Below are positions 41,434-50,633 of a stretch of DNA of 64,000 bases, one piece after another. The stretch's first letter is position 1, and every line of letters starts with the position of its first letter. The translations under genes and the position numbers were made by a program. The stretch is from Pelomonas sp. Root1217 (lineage in GTDB: Bacteria; Pseudomonadota; Gammaproteobacteria; Burkholderiales; Burkholderiaceae_C). The stretch spans positions 1,061,119 through 1,125,118 of the forward strand of contig NZ_LMDC01000028.1 in assembly GCF_001425705.1 (NCBI RefSeq), given 5' to 3'. The notes under the pieces are model-generated. The model made no database searches and had not been told where the DNA came from. It saw only the letters and a list, made by a program, of their open reading frames with translations.

Positions 41434-41748
41434 ATGGACCTGCTGGCCGTCTTCACGACCGTGGCCAATCAAGGCCAGGCAGACGCACTGGCCCGTGCAG
41501 CCGTCGAGCAGCGCCTCGCTGCCTGTGTGCAGACCGAAGCCGTCCGCAGCACCTACCGCTGGCATGACGAGGTCACCTGTGAGCCCGAGGTCCGCCTGAT
41601 GTTCAAGACCAGCCGCGCGCGCTATCCGGCACTCGAGGTGCTGCTCCTTGAGCAGCACCCTTACGAGCTGCCAGCGGTCTTTGCGCTGCCTGTGGTCGGC
41701 GCGACGCCCGAGTACCTGGCCTGGCTGCGCGAATCGCTGTCAGCCTGA
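41434..41748 (+). CDS. cutA: CutA divalent-cation tolerance protein
   Basis: A 104-residue protein of the expected CutA length: VFTTVANQGQADALARAAVEQRLAACVQTE, STYRWHDEVTCEPEVRLMFKTSRARYPALE, and HPYELPAVFALPVVGATPEYLAWL. CutA is a small trimeric ferredoxin-like protein linked to copper tolerance. It begins five bases after the GFA gene. Confidence 0.92.
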   Translation: MDLLAVFTTVANQGQADALARAAVEQRLAACVQTEAVRSTYRWHDEVTCEPEVRLMFKTSRARYPALEVLLLEQHPYELPAVFALPVVGATPEYLAWLRESLSA

Positions 41749-41775
41749 ATTCGCACGAGGCGCATACTCGCTGCT

Positions 41776-42102
41776 ATGGCCATCCCGCACGCCACGCCCG
41801 GTCAAGCCATCGACATCCGCCCCAGCGCTGACGACCCCGACGGCGCGCGGACGGTGGCGCTGTTCAAGTCACGCGACCTGGAGGTCATGCGCCTCGTGCT
41901 GACCGCGGGCAAAGCGCTGCCCCCGCACAAGGTGGCGCACGAGATCACCATCCAGTGCATCTCTGGCGCATTGGCCGTGACGACCGACGCCGGCCGCCAT
42001 CAGTTGCAGGCAGGCCAGTTGCTCTACCTGGACCGAGAAGCCGTGCACGACGTGCTGGCGCTCGAGGATGCCATGGCTCTCGTGACCGTCGTGCTGCCCT
42101 GA
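41776..42102 (+). CDS. Small cupin-domain protein
   Basis: A 108-residue single cupin: LTAGKALPPHKVAHEITIQCISGALAVTT (first motif, with His residues that can bind metal) and LQAGQLLYLDREAVHDVLALEDAMALVTVVL (second motif). Probably a metal-dependent small enzyme or ligand binder of unknown substrate. Its stop lies one base from the convergent esterase gene. Confidence 0.8.
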   Translation: MAIPHATPGQAIDIRPSADDPDGARTVALFKSRDLEVMRLVLTAGKALPPHKVAHEITIQCISGALAVTTDAGRHQLQAGQLLYLDREAVHDVLALEDAMALVTVVLP

Positions 42103-42103
42103 C

Positions 42104-42862
42104 TCACCTCTCGAGCGTGCGCGCCGTGGCCAGCTCCGGCCTGAGTTTCAACAGCCCCTCCATCACCTGCTCCGAGAACAGCGCCGCCCCCTTCGGCCCC
42201 AGGTGCGTGCGATCGAAGCGCGGCGGCGCCTCGGCCAGCGTGTCGGCGCCGGCCTGGCCCATCGCGGCGACAGCGGCATGGCTGATGGCATTCAGGTCCA
42301 GCACCGGCACGCCTTGCTCGGCGCCGACCTTGATGAGGCTTTCAGCCCACGGGCGCAGGTCATTGGCCAGTTCACCGTCCTTGAAGGTTCGCCGCGTCAG
42401 CGGCGTGACGAGCATCACCTCGGCGCCGGCCGCCTTGACCTCCTTCACATAGCCGGCCATGTTCGGCCCAAACTCGGTGGCCAGATCGGTGGAGCGGCCC
42501 GGCTTGCCGGGCTGGTCGTTGTGGCCGAACTGAATCAGCACCAGGGTTTTCTGCTTGCTCGTGCCGCCCTCGTTCAGCAAGGCCAGCACGGTGGACCACA
42601 GCCCTTCGGCGCGAAAGCTCATGCTGGAGCGCCCGCCGCGCGCGAGGTTGATGCAGGCCACCTGCTGGAAGCGGGCGCACAGCGCATTGCCGTAGCCGCT
42701 GCGCGGCGCCATCGTCGAGTCGCCGATGAGGATGAGGCGGGGGCCGGTGGCGACATTGGCGGTGGTCTCGCCGCGCGGCGCGGAAGCCGGCGATGAAGCC
42801 GGCGTCTGAGCGATGGCGCTGCCGGTCAGCAGCAGGGCAAGGAACAAGGCGGACAGCTTCAT
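42104..42862 (-). CDS. Rhamnogalacturonan acetylesterase (SGNH hydrolase, CE12-like)
   Basis: A 252-residue exported esterase; signal peptide about 1-19. SGNH blocks: IGDSTMAPRSGYGNAL (Ser), LARGGRSSMSF (Gly), IQFGHNDQPGKPG (Asn), and DRTHLGPKGA (Asp/His). The wording fits rhamnogalacturonan acetylesterases, which remove acetyl groups from pectin so lyases can act. The ATG at 42862 overlaps the lyase stop (ATGA). Confidence 0.87.
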   Translation of the reverse strand: MKLSALFLALLLTGSAIAQTPASSPASAPRGETTANVATGPRLILIGDSTMAPRSGYGNALCARFQQVACINLARGGRSSMSFRAEGLWSTVLALLNEGGTSKQKTLVLIQFGHNDQPGKPGRSTDLATEFGPNMAGYVKEVKAAGAEVMLVTPLTRRTFKDGELANDLRPWAESLIKVGAEQGVPVLDLNAISHAAVAAMGQAGADTLAEAPPRFDRTHLGPKGAALFSEQVMEGLLKLRPELATARTLER

Positions 42863-44199
42863 GGTTTTGCGAGGGCTGGCCAACCAGCCTTGGGGCTCAT
42901 GTCGTCGAGGTTCCAGTCCTCGGGCTTGAAGGCGCGGCGTGTTGGCGCGTGGCGGGGGTAGCCGAGCGCGTTCTCGACTTCGGAGTCGATCAGCTTGCCT
43001 TTGCCTTGCGCCATGTCGGCCAGCAGCTTGGCGTCCAGCGGATCACGCGCCCAGGGACGGGCGCCGACGAGGGCAGGCAGTTCGCCCACCAGCGCGGCAG
43101 CCGCACGCAGCGGCGGCAGGCCAGGCGGCAGGTAGGCCTGGCTGGCCACGATCAGCTTGGCCGTCGTCGCTGCATTGCGGCCAAGAAGCGGCGCCGGCGC
43201 GCCTTGCGCGTCGTGGGCGATGTTGTCGGCCATGTAGAGCTCAAGGTCACCCTGGCCCAACAACGTGAAGAAGGGCGTGCCCGCCACCGTGCTGGGGCCA
43301 TGGCGCAAGGCATTTCCCACCAACGTCAGCTTGCCGGTCTGCCAGGGCTGGCCCTCCCACTCGTTGGCAAGCAGGTTGTAGTGCACGCCCCGATCGCCCG
43401 GGTTGAAGATGTAGTTGTTGACCATGGCCCCCTGCGCGCCGCCCTTGAACAAGGCGTTGCGCTGGCGGTTGGAGGCATAGACGTTGGCGTAGATCAGCAC
43501 GCCGCTGGTGTTGTCGTGGATCAGCGAGCCTTTGCTGTGCTCGCCCTTCACATGCACCGAATTGCCCAGACCTTCATAGATCAGGTTGTGGCTGTAGGTG
43601 ATGCGGTGGGACGTCGACTTGCGCCAGTGCTCCACCGTCTTGCCTTCAAAGCGCGGGCCGCTGGCGGAGAGGTTCTCGTCGGTGGCCCAGGAAAAGCTGC
43701 AGTGGTCGACGATGACGTCGTGCGCGCCGCCCAGCGTCGAGATGCCGTCCTGGTCACCCCCGCCCTTCTTGGGGCGGCCGAACTCGCCGGGCCGAAAGCT
43801 CAGGTGCTGGATGACGACGTCGTGGGTCGCGATCGTCGTCTCGGCCTTGATGACGGTGACGCCAGGGTCGGGCGCCGTCTGGCCGGCCAGCGTCAGGAAG
43901 GGCTGCGTGATCTTGAGCGGCTGCCCGCCCATGTCGATGACGCCGCCGACCTCGAAGACGACGATGCGCGGGCCGCTGGCCTCGATCGCCTCCTTCAGGC
44001 TGCCGGGGCCGGAAGGCGCGAGCGTCGTGACCTTGATGACGCGACCACCGCGGCCGCCCTGGGTCTCGGTCCAGCCGCGGGTGGCGATGCCAGCCGTGGC
44101 CGGGGTCTGCGCAGCGGCCGAAGGCAGCCAAGCCATGAGACCCAGGCTGCCGGCACCGGCCAGGAGGCCGCGGCGGCCTGGAGAATGAAGATGCCTCAT
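42859..44199 (-). CDS. PL1-type pectate lyase with twin-arginine-like signal
   Basis: A 446-residue protein closely parallel to the lyase at 32192-33505. Residues 1-31 read like a Tat leader (RRGLLAGAGSLGLMAWLPSAAA). The beta-helix has GGRGGRVIKVTTLAPSGPGSL, IVDHCSFSWATDENLS, HVKGEHSKGSLIHDN and VYASNRQRNALFKGG. It cleaves demethylated pectin. The frame remains open upstream into the receptor gene; the ATG two bases after the receptor stop is chosen because the leader begins there. Confidence 0.86.
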   Translation of the reverse strand: MRHLHSPGRRGLLAGAGSLGLMAWLPSAAAQTPATAGIATRGWTETQGGRGGRVIKVTTLAPSGPGSLKEAIEASGPRIVVFEVGGVIDMGGQPLKITQPFLTLAGQTAPDPGVTVIKAETTIATHDVVIQHLSFRPGEFGRPKKGGGDQDGISTLGGAHDVIVDHCSFSWATDENLSASGPRFEGKTVEHWRKSTSHRITYSHNLIYEGLGNSVHVKGEHSKGSLIHDNTSGVLIYANVYASNRQRNALFKGGAQGAMVNNYIFNPGDRGVHYNLLANEWEGQPWQTGKLTLVGNALRHGPSTVAGTPFFTLLGQGDLELYMADNIAHDAQGAPAPLLGRNAATTAKLIVASQAYLPPGLPPLRAAAALVGELPALVGARPWARDPLDAKLLADMAQGKGKLIDSEVENALGYPRHAPTRRAFKPEDWNLDDMSPKAGWPALAKP

Positions 44200-44201
44200 G
44201 C

Positions 44202-47093
44202 TCAGAAGCTGTAGTCGGCGGTGACCTTGTACGCCCGGCCCAGCACGTCGGCCATGCTGGTGATGTAGCCGACGTAGAGGCTGTTGGCCGTGATCGGCGG
44301 TGTCGCGTTGGTGATGTTGTTGACCGCCAGGCTGAGCTTGAGCCCCTTGAAGCCCGAGTAGGCCAGGCTGGCGCCGTACTGGCTGTAGGGGCTGACGCGG
44401 TTCACCGTCGAGCCGGCGCGCGGCGTGATGTCGGTCAGCGCGGTGTTGTAGCGCACCGAGACCAGGCCCGACCACGGGCCGTTGCGCAGGCCCACCGAGG
44501 CGGTGTGCTTCCAGCGCGGGTTGATCTGGGGCATGCCCGCAAGGCCCGAGTTGACGCCGGCGCCACCGTAGCGCGCGTCGTTGGTGATGATGCCGACATT
44601 GCTCAGCACCTCGCCGTTCTTCTCGGCGCTGAAGCGGTAGCTCTCGTAGTAGGTGCCGTCCAGCATGAAGCTGGCCTGACCGATGGGCGTGGCGACGCGG
44701 TACATCATGGACAGGTCCAGCCCGCGAATGCTGGTGTCGCCGCGGTTGGCCTGGCTGGCGATGATGTAGTCGATGGTGCCGTCGGCCTTGCGGATGATGT
44801 TGGTCGCGTATTTGGCCGGCTGCTGCTGCACCTCGGCGATGGCCACGGCGCCCAGCATGTCGGTCAGCCTAATGCCCCAGTAGTCCGCCGTCATCAGCAG
44901 GCCCTTGGTCGGCTCCAGCGCCAGGCCCAGTGTCCAGCCCTTGGACTTCTCGGGCTTGAGGAAGCTGTTGTCCGGGGACTTGGTCCAGTAGCTCATGGTC
45001 TGGTTGCAGACCTGGTCGCGCGTGAAGCCGTTGACCGGGTTGCCGGTGTTGGTGATGGTGGGCGTGGCGCTCGGGCACAGCACCGGGTCGTCCATCATCT
45101 GCGTGCGAACCTCGGGCGTCGGGTTCTGGATGTCCATGATGGACGGTGCCCGGAAGCCCGTGTTGGCCGAGGCGCGCAGCACCAGCTCGTCCAGTGCCTG
45201 GTAGCGGGCCGACAGCTTGGGGTTGACCGTCGTCGTCTTCAGGTCGCTGTAGGTGTCGGAGCGCACCGCGGCGTTGAAGCTCAGCCGCCTGGTGACGGGC
45301 GCGTCCACTTCGATGACGGCCGACTTGATGTTGCGCCCGAGGTCGCGTGCCACGCCGGTGGGCGTCTCGCCAACGAGGTCGTGCTTGCTGACATTGCCGA
45401 AGGCGTCGATCGCATAGCTGCCGTTGGCGTTCTTGGCCACGTAGTCCAGCGGTGCGGCCTCGACCTTGGCCGAATCGCGGCGCACTTCGCCGGTCACGGC
45501 CAGCATCAGCGGGCCACCGGCCAGGTCCATCAGCGAGCGCGTCAGCGTCAGGTCCACGCTGCGGTTGAAGGCGCGGTTGACGCGGTAGCTGTAGTCGCTG
45601 GCCTCGATGCTGCGCAGGTATTCGAGACCGGCCTCGTCCTGCAGACCGAAAGGATTCAGGATGCCCTTGGTGAAGCCTTCCTGCGCCTTGGAATAGAGGA
45701 TGTAGCCAGCACCGGCGCGGGTGTCGCGCAAGGAGCGGCCGTAGTTCAGGCCCACGCGGTAGTCAAAGCCGGCCACCGTGCCCTCCGCGCTGAGCACCAG
45801 CCGGTCGTTGGTCTGCTCGTCATTGCGGTAGGCCGAGCCGAGTTCTGCCGGGCCCCAGACGAAATAGATCGTCCGGTTGTTCATGTTCAGGTCGGTGACT
45901 GTGCCGGGCGTCTTGCTCGCGTCGATGAACATCGCCGGCGAGTTGGCACCGGTGTTGCTGCCCACCACCTTGACGGCCGGCGTGATGCCCTTGCCCGGGT
46001 AAAAGCGGCTGGTGGCTGGCATGTTGTAGGTGGTGGCCGGGGCCGTGCCGCCTGGCACCTGCATGCCGCGGTACTTCTGCACGTTGAACCTGGAGTGCAG
46101 GCCTTCCAGCGCCAGCGAGTGGTCGTTGTTGATCTTCCAGCTCAGCTTGCCGAAGACGTTGGTGATCTCGCTGCCATCGGTGACGGCGTCGTAGTAGTTG
46201 GGGTTGCGGTAGCAACCGGCGTTCGAGTAGGTGGCCGGCGTGGCGACGCTGCCGGCGCCCAGCGTCGGCAGCGAATACGGCGCGGCGCAGCCGGTCACAA
46301 ACGCCGGGTTGTAGTTGGAATTGGCGCCGGTTGCGAAGCCGAAGTTGGCAATCGGGCTGGGGTTCTTGTTGTCGGGCAGCAGGCCCAGGCCCATGGCCGA
46401 CAGCACCGAGTAGTCATACAGCTCGGGCCGGTCGATCTTGAACAGGGCCGACTTGCGCTGATGGTCCAGCGACAGATAGGCGTTCCAGCCATCGGCGCTC
46501 AGGTCGCCCGCGCCGACGATGGCGCCGACGGCCTTGGTCTCGCCGCCACCGGCATGCTCCGGCTGGTTCCACTCGACCTTGACCCGCGCGCCCTTGAAGC
46601 TGTTGTAGGTCCAGAAGTTCTGCACGCCGCCGATGGCGTCGGAGCCGTAGATGGACGAGGCGCCGTCACGCAGCGTCTCGGCACGGTCCAGGGCCATGCG
46701 CGGGATGACGTTGACGGAGACGTACTGGTCCTGCAGCGGCTCGTTAGCCATGCGGCGGCCGTTCAGCAGGGTCAGCGTGCGCATCGGCCCCAGGCCGCGC
46801 AGATTAAGCATCGGGCCTGCGGCACCGCTGTTGGTGCCCAGGGACAGCGACTGCGGCATCTCCAACACCAGGTCCTTGAGCTCGGTGTGGCCGCGGGCTT
46901 CGAGCTCCTCGGACTTGATCACCGACACCGGCAGCGCCGTCTCGCCGGCCAGGCGCTTGATGGAGGAGCCGGTGATCTGGATGCGCTCCAGCGTCGCGGG
47001 GGCATCGGGGGTTTGCGCATGGGCCGTGGCCATCAGGCTCAACACGGCGCTGGCGCACAGGGTCAGGCGGGCGTGCGGGTTTTTCATGTTCAT
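44202..47093 (-). CDS. TonB-dependent outer-membrane receptor
   Basis: A 963-residue receptor: signal peptide (ending TAHAQT), plug domain (ERIQITGSSIKRLAGETALPVSVIKSEELEARGHTELKDLVLEMPQ, MRTLTLLNGRRMANEP, ETLRDGASSIYGSDAIGG) and a long barrel ending in AYKVTADYSF. It has the Gly/Asn-rich plug common to carbohydrate and plant-oligomer receptors of Proteobacteria. Flanked by pectin enzymes on both sides, it probably imports oligogalacturonides. GGAG lies before the ATG at 47093; the long frame upstream is not used. Confidence 0.9.
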   Translation of the reverse strand: MNMKNPHARLTLCASAVLSLMATAHAQTPDAPATLERIQITGSSIKRLAGETALPVSVIKSEELEARGHTELKDLVLEMPQSLSLGTNSGAAGPMLNLRGLGPMRTLTLLNGRRMANEPLQDQYVSVNVIPRMALDRAETLRDGASSIYGSDAIGGVQNFWTYNSFKGARVKVEWNQPEHAGGGETKAVGAIVGAGDLSADGWNAYLSLDHQRKSALFKIDRPELYDYSVLSAMGLGLLPDNKNPSPIANFGFATGANSNYNPAFVTGCAAPYSLPTLGAGSVATPATYSNAGCYRNPNYYDAVTDGSEITNVFGKLSWKINNDHSLALEGLHSRFNVQKYRGMQVPGGTAPATTYNMPATSRFYPGKGITPAVKVVGSNTGANSPAMFIDASKTPGTVTDLNMNNRTIYFVWGPAELGSAYRNDEQTNDRLVLSAEGTVAGFDYRVGLNYGRSLRDTRAGAGYILYSKAQEGFTKGILNPFGLQDEAGLEYLRSIEASDYSYRVNRAFNRSVDLTLTRSLMDLAGGPLMLAVTGEVRRDSAKVEAAPLDYVAKNANGSYAIDAFGNVSKHDLVGETPTGVARDLGRNIKSAVIEVDAPVTRRLSFNAAVRSDTYSDLKTTTVNPKLSARYQALDELVLRASANTGFRAPSIMDIQNPTPEVRTQMMDDPVLCPSATPTITNTGNPVNGFTRDQVCNQTMSYWTKSPDNSFLKPEKSKGWTLGLALEPTKGLLMTADYWGIRLTDMLGAVAIAEVQQQPAKYATNIIRKADGTIDYIIASQANRGDTSIRGLDLSMMYRVATPIGQASFMLDGTYYESYRFSAEKNGEVLSNVGIITNDARYGGAGVNSGLAGMPQINPRWKHTASVGLRNGPWSGLVSVRYNTALTDITPRAGSTVNRVSPYSQYGASLAYSGFKGLKLSLAVNNITNATPPITANSLYVGYITSMADVLGRAYKVTADYSF

Positions 47094-47125
47094 CGTGTCT
47101 CCGTGGTGCTTCTTGCTTCGATGGC

Positions 47126-49933
47126 TCAGGGTGCCGGCACCCAGCCGCCGGGCGCGCCGGTGGCGATGGTCGAGTTCTGGAAGATCTCGGCGCGCGTGGT
47201 CAGGCCCGTGGCCGAACCGAGGGGCTTGGCCAACATGACATTGGTCGGCACATTGGCGACCTTGACCGAAGCCAGGCCCAAACGCGCGCTGACGTCCAGC
47301 GGCGCGCCGTTGAGGTCCATGCTGCCGACCTCGCGCCAGCCCACCGTGTCGGTGGTGCCGCCGTCGGCCGTGCCTGCCCAGGACGGTGGGTTGCTGCCGC
47401 AACTGCCCGTGCCCACGCCGGTCTTGCTCGTGCCCGTGCCTACGCACCAGCCGGCGGGCAGGATGTGCGAGCCCATCTTGGTGTTCACGAAGGCGATGTG
47501 GTCGATATAGGCCGTCGCCGTCGTGCCGCCACTGCGCGCCAAATAGGCTTGGCTCACTGCGGGCTCGGCGGTCAACCGGCTGTTCAGGAAAACAAAGCCT
47601 TTGTCGCCCGCGGTGGCGCGCGACTGCAGGATGAAGCCGGCCGAGCTGCTGGCCGTGTCGGCCACCGAGCGGATCTCGCAGTCCTCGAACAGGCTGGCCA
47701 TCACGCTGCCCCAGATGAAGTCGACGTTGCCGGCCACCAGCGACTGGTAGATCCAGTTGTAGCCCTTGAGTTGCAACGTGTCCTGCTGGCTCAGGAAGTT
47801 CATCTGCTTGGCCACGAAGCGCGCGGCCGCAGCCGTCGTGCTGGTGTTGAAGTAGATGGCTTCGGCCTGGTTGTCCCAGCTCGTGCTGCGCACATGCGGG
47901 TTCTGCAGCGTGAAGTTCTGCAGCGTCAGCAGATCTGACGTCTCCACCAGCAGGGAGGAACGGCCGCCGCCGAGCACGCGGTGGCCCAGCGTCTTGCCCG
48001 AAGTGCTGAGCGCCGTGCCGGCGGCAGCGCTGCTCGCGCCGCTGCCCGAGTTCAGCGACTCAAAGTTGACCTCGCCCACCACCACGCCGTCGCGGCTCTC
48101 GCCGACGATGCTGAGGTTGGACACCTTGCGCAGCACGTTGAGCTCGGGGTAACTGCCATTGGCCAGGTGGATGGTCTTCGGTGTGGCAACGGTGTTGCAG
48201 CCATTGGCGGCCGGGCTGTTGGTCGAGCAGTTCTTCATGACCCAGTTCAACGCGCCTTGCAGCGTGCGGAAGTCGGCCGTCGTGCCCCCGTCGTCCACGT
48301 TGAGATTGGTGAAGCTCGCCGGAGCAGCGCGGGTGGTGAACTTCCAGCCGTCGGCCTTGGTGATGCCGGCGAAGGCGGCGCCCTTGATGGTGCCGACCAG
48401 CACCGAGGCGTCCATGGTCACGTAGTAGCTGGTGCCGAAGTCCAGCTTGTTGCTGTGCAGCTTGACGGAGGCCTTGGCTCCGCTGACGCTGAGGGGCCGG
48501 TACCAGACATAGCGCGCGAAGGTGGCACCGTCGGGCATGGCGCCGAGGCCCAACGCGTCGATCTCGAGGTTGCTGCGGGCCAGCACCGCCTGCGTGTCGC
48601 TGGACGACGGCGCGGTGCTCAGGTCGATGCTGTCCACCAGCACGTCGTCACTCGTGCGGTAGACGTTGACTTTGCCTGAAGTGCCAATGGCGGGCGGCGC
48701 ATCGAAAGACAGGGACAGGCGCGTGTCGGTGTGGACGTTGGTCTCGTTCGCCGCAGGCGCCTTCGTGCCGCCCACCTCGCTGACGTTGCCGCTGCCGCTG
48801 ATCTGCGTCGAGATCTTCCAGGCCCCCGCCAGGGCCAGGTTGTTGGCCTTGACCAGGGCCGCCGGCCGCGGCTTGTAGGTGTAGCCGGGCACGAAGGCCG
48901 TGCCGGCCTGCACGGCGCAGGCGCCCAGGGCGGCACCGTTGACGGTGGAGCCGCTGTCCCGGAATACGCCGGTGTGGTCGGAGCTGGCGTAGACGACGAC
49001 GCTGTCACAACCCGCCGCGCCGTCGATGGCGAACACATTGCTGTGCGACAGGATATTGCTCGCCTTGCCCACACCGACGCTGTAGCTGTGCGGGTAGGGG
49101 TTGGCCGTCTTGCTGCCGACAAAATAGTTGTTGAAGACGTGGACCTGGCCAAAGCGCACGCGTGGCACGCGCTGGACCACGCCGTTGAAGACGTTGTTGG
49201 CGATGGTGATGCGCAGCTTGCCGGCATCGCTGGTCAGGCTGTCGGAGCCGCCGATCAGCATGCTCTTGTCATGCGCCGTGACGACGTTGTAGGAGACCGT
49301 GATCAGGTCCGCGCCCTTGGTGATGTCGATGGCGCCGTCGTGGCATTGCTTGGTCTTGCCGTTCTCGACGGGCAGCGTGTCGTCGGTGACGGGTGCGTCG
49401 GTGATGGTGTTGCGGTCGATCCAGACCTGGGTGGCGGTGACGATGCCGATGGCGTCGTAGGCCGAGTTCCAGTTGCCCAAGGCGCCATCGGTCGGGTCCC
49501 AGATCGGGCCGACGTCGCAGGGCGCGACCAGGTGCAGGTTGCGCACGATGACCTGGCTGACGCTGGTGATGTCTATCCAGGCATTGACGAAGCCGGCGCC
49601 CGGGCCTTCGCCGATCAGCGTGGTGTTGCTGGTCAGGCGCACGCGCGCCCTCACCTTCTGGTCGGCGGTGCTGGCGAAGGGCGTGCCCTCGGTCATGTCG
49701 ATGGTGCCGGCCACCTTGATGATCTTGGCCGCGTTGCCGCCGTTGGCCAGCGCGTTCAGCAGCTCGGCGCGGTTGTGCACGGTGTAGATGTGCTCGGGCG
49801 TGGCGGCGCTGCCGCCGACGGTGCCGGCGCCCCAGCCGTCGCTGGGTGCGGTCTGTTGGGCGGCGTCAAGGGCGTGGACCGGCAGGCTCAGGGCCAGCAG
49901 CGCGGCGATGCCCAGGTGCTGGAGGGCTTTCAT
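47126..49933 (-). CDS. Bifunctional PL1 pectate lyase - CE8 pectinesterase fusion
   Basis: A 935-residue secreted protein. Signal peptide 1-21. The lyase domain is about 30-385: LTSNTTLIGEGPGAGF, VWIDRNTITD, CHDGAIDITKGADLITVSYNVVTAHDKSMLIGGSD, VQRVPRVRFGQVHVFNNYF. A middle beta domain at about 395-560 (LSLSFDAPPAIGTSGKVNVYRT) resembles bacterial Ig-like linkers. The pectinesterase domain is about 565-935: FRTLQGALNWV, QQDTLQLKGYNWIYQSLVAGNVDFIWG with the catalytic Asp, Gln and Asp residues. Removing methyl groups and then cutting the chain in one protein is efficient. It overlaps the PEP-CTERM gene upstream (ATGA). Confidence 0.9.
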   Translation of the reverse strand: MKALQHLGIAALLALSLPVHALDAAQQTAPSDGWGAGTVGGSAATPEHIYTVHNRAELLNALANGGNAAKIIKVAGTIDMTEGTPFASTADQKVRARVRLTSNTTLIGEGPGAGFVNAWIDITSVSQVIVRNLHLVAPCDVGPIWDPTDGALGNWNSAYDAIGIVTATQVWIDRNTITDAPVTDDTLPVENGKTKQCHDGAIDITKGADLITVSYNVVTAHDKSMLIGGSDSLTSDAGKLRITIANNVFNGVVQRVPRVRFGQVHVFNNYFVGSKTANPYPHSYSVGVGKASNILSHSNVFAIDGAAGCDSVVVYASSDHTGVFRDSGSTVNGAALGACAVQAGTAFVPGYTYKPRPAALVKANNLALAGAWKISTQISGSGNVSEVGGTKAPAANETNVHTDTRLSLSFDAPPAIGTSGKVNVYRTSDDVLVDSIDLSTAPSSSDTQAVLARSNLEIDALGLGAMPDGATFARYVWYRPLSVSGAKASVKLHSNKLDFGTSYYVTMDASVLVGTIKGAAFAGITKADGWKFTTRAAPASFTNLNVDDGGTTADFRTLQGALNWVMKNCSTNSPAANGCNTVATPKTIHLANGSYPELNVLRKVSNLSIVGESRDGVVVGEVNFESLNSGSGASSAAAGTALSTSGKTLGHRVLGGGRSSLLVETSDLLTLQNFTLQNPHVRSTSWDNQAEAIYFNTSTTAAAARFVAKQMNFLSQQDTLQLKGYNWIYQSLVAGNVDFIWGSVMASLFEDCEIRSVADTASSSAGFILQSRATAGDKGFVFLNSRLTAEPAVSQAYLARSGGTTATAYIDHIAFVNTKMGSHILPAGWCVGTGTSKTGVGTGSCGSNPPSWAGTADGGTTDTVGWREVGSMDLNGAPLDVSARLGLASVKVANVPTNVMLAKPLGSATGLTTRAEIFQNSTIATGAPGGWVPAP

Positions 49934-50496
49934 GCGACGGCCCTCCTGCGCAGGGCGATCACGCCCAGGCCAGCGCCCAGCAGCGCCAGGCTGCCAGGCT
50001 CCGGCACGGCGCTGACGGCGATCTGTGTCGTGAAGCTGCCGAACTCGCTCGTGAAGCTGACGTTGTTCAGCGTGAGGCTGACGGTGTGCTCATCCACCAG
50101 CTGCAGGCTGACGGTGCCGCCGGCAACACCCGTCATGTCCAGCGGCGCGAAGCCGGTGAGCGGCTGGCTCAGGCCGGCGAAGCTGAAGATGAAGCTGTAG
50201 CTGCCCGTCAGGCCGGTGGCGCCGGTGTTGTTCCAGACCTGCACATGGCCGTCACTGAAGAAATCGATACCGACCGCGGCGTCGCCGGTCAGGAATTCGA
50301 GGTCGGCAGCGGCCAGGGCCGTGGTGTTGCTGCCCGGCTCGTCGGCGAAGCCATGGTCCAGGCCGAGCAGCGTCGTGCTGGCGCCGCTGACTTGGGCCGT
50401 GATGAGGGTGCCGGCGGGCAAGCCGTTGACTGCCTGGGCGGCGGTGGCGATCAGCCATGCAGCGGCTGCGACCACCAGGGTCCTGTAGGTCTTCAT
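49930..50496 (-). CDS. PEP-CTERM sorting-domain protein
   Basis: A 188-residue exported protein: signal peptide 1-22 (ending TAAQA), a beta-rich body with many Gly, Thr and Ser (DFFSDGHVQVWNNTGATG, TVSLQLVDEHTVSLTLNNVSF), then VPEPGSLALLGAGLGVIALRRRAVA, the complete sorting signal. It is directly upstream of, and coupled to, the lyase-esterase fusion, so the two are made together. Confidence 0.85.
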   Translation of the reverse strand: MKTYRTLVVAAAAWLIATAAQAVNGLPAGTLITAQVSGASTTLLGLDHGFADEPGSNTTALAAADLEFLTGDAAVGIDFFSDGHVQVWNNTGATGLTGSYSFIFSFAGLSQPLTGFAPLDMTGVAGGTVSLQLVDEHTVSLTLNNVSFTSEFGSFTTQIAVSAVPEPGSLALLGAGLGVIALRRRAVA

Positions 50497-50618
50497 GATT
50501 TGTCTCCGTGTGGTCGGGCTCGCCGCAGGGCGATCGACGCGTCTTCGGGATCAGGAGACCTGCAGGGTCCCGCAAGCAAAGAAGAGCACAGACGACAGGT
50601 CCATGCCCTTGCGGATCT

Positions 50619-50633
50619 AGGCGATCAGCGCCT
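50619..50633 (-). terminator. Possible hairpin after the TonB receptor
   Basis: AGGCG-loop-CGCCT immediately behind the receptor stop. The stem is only five bases and no U-run follows, so it is a weak candidate. Confidence 0.2.

Noticed and set aside
44505-47510. 1001-codon plus-strand frame
   Set aside because: Antisense to the TonB receptor, which has a full plug and barrel; the frame has only repeats of Gly, Ala and Arg.
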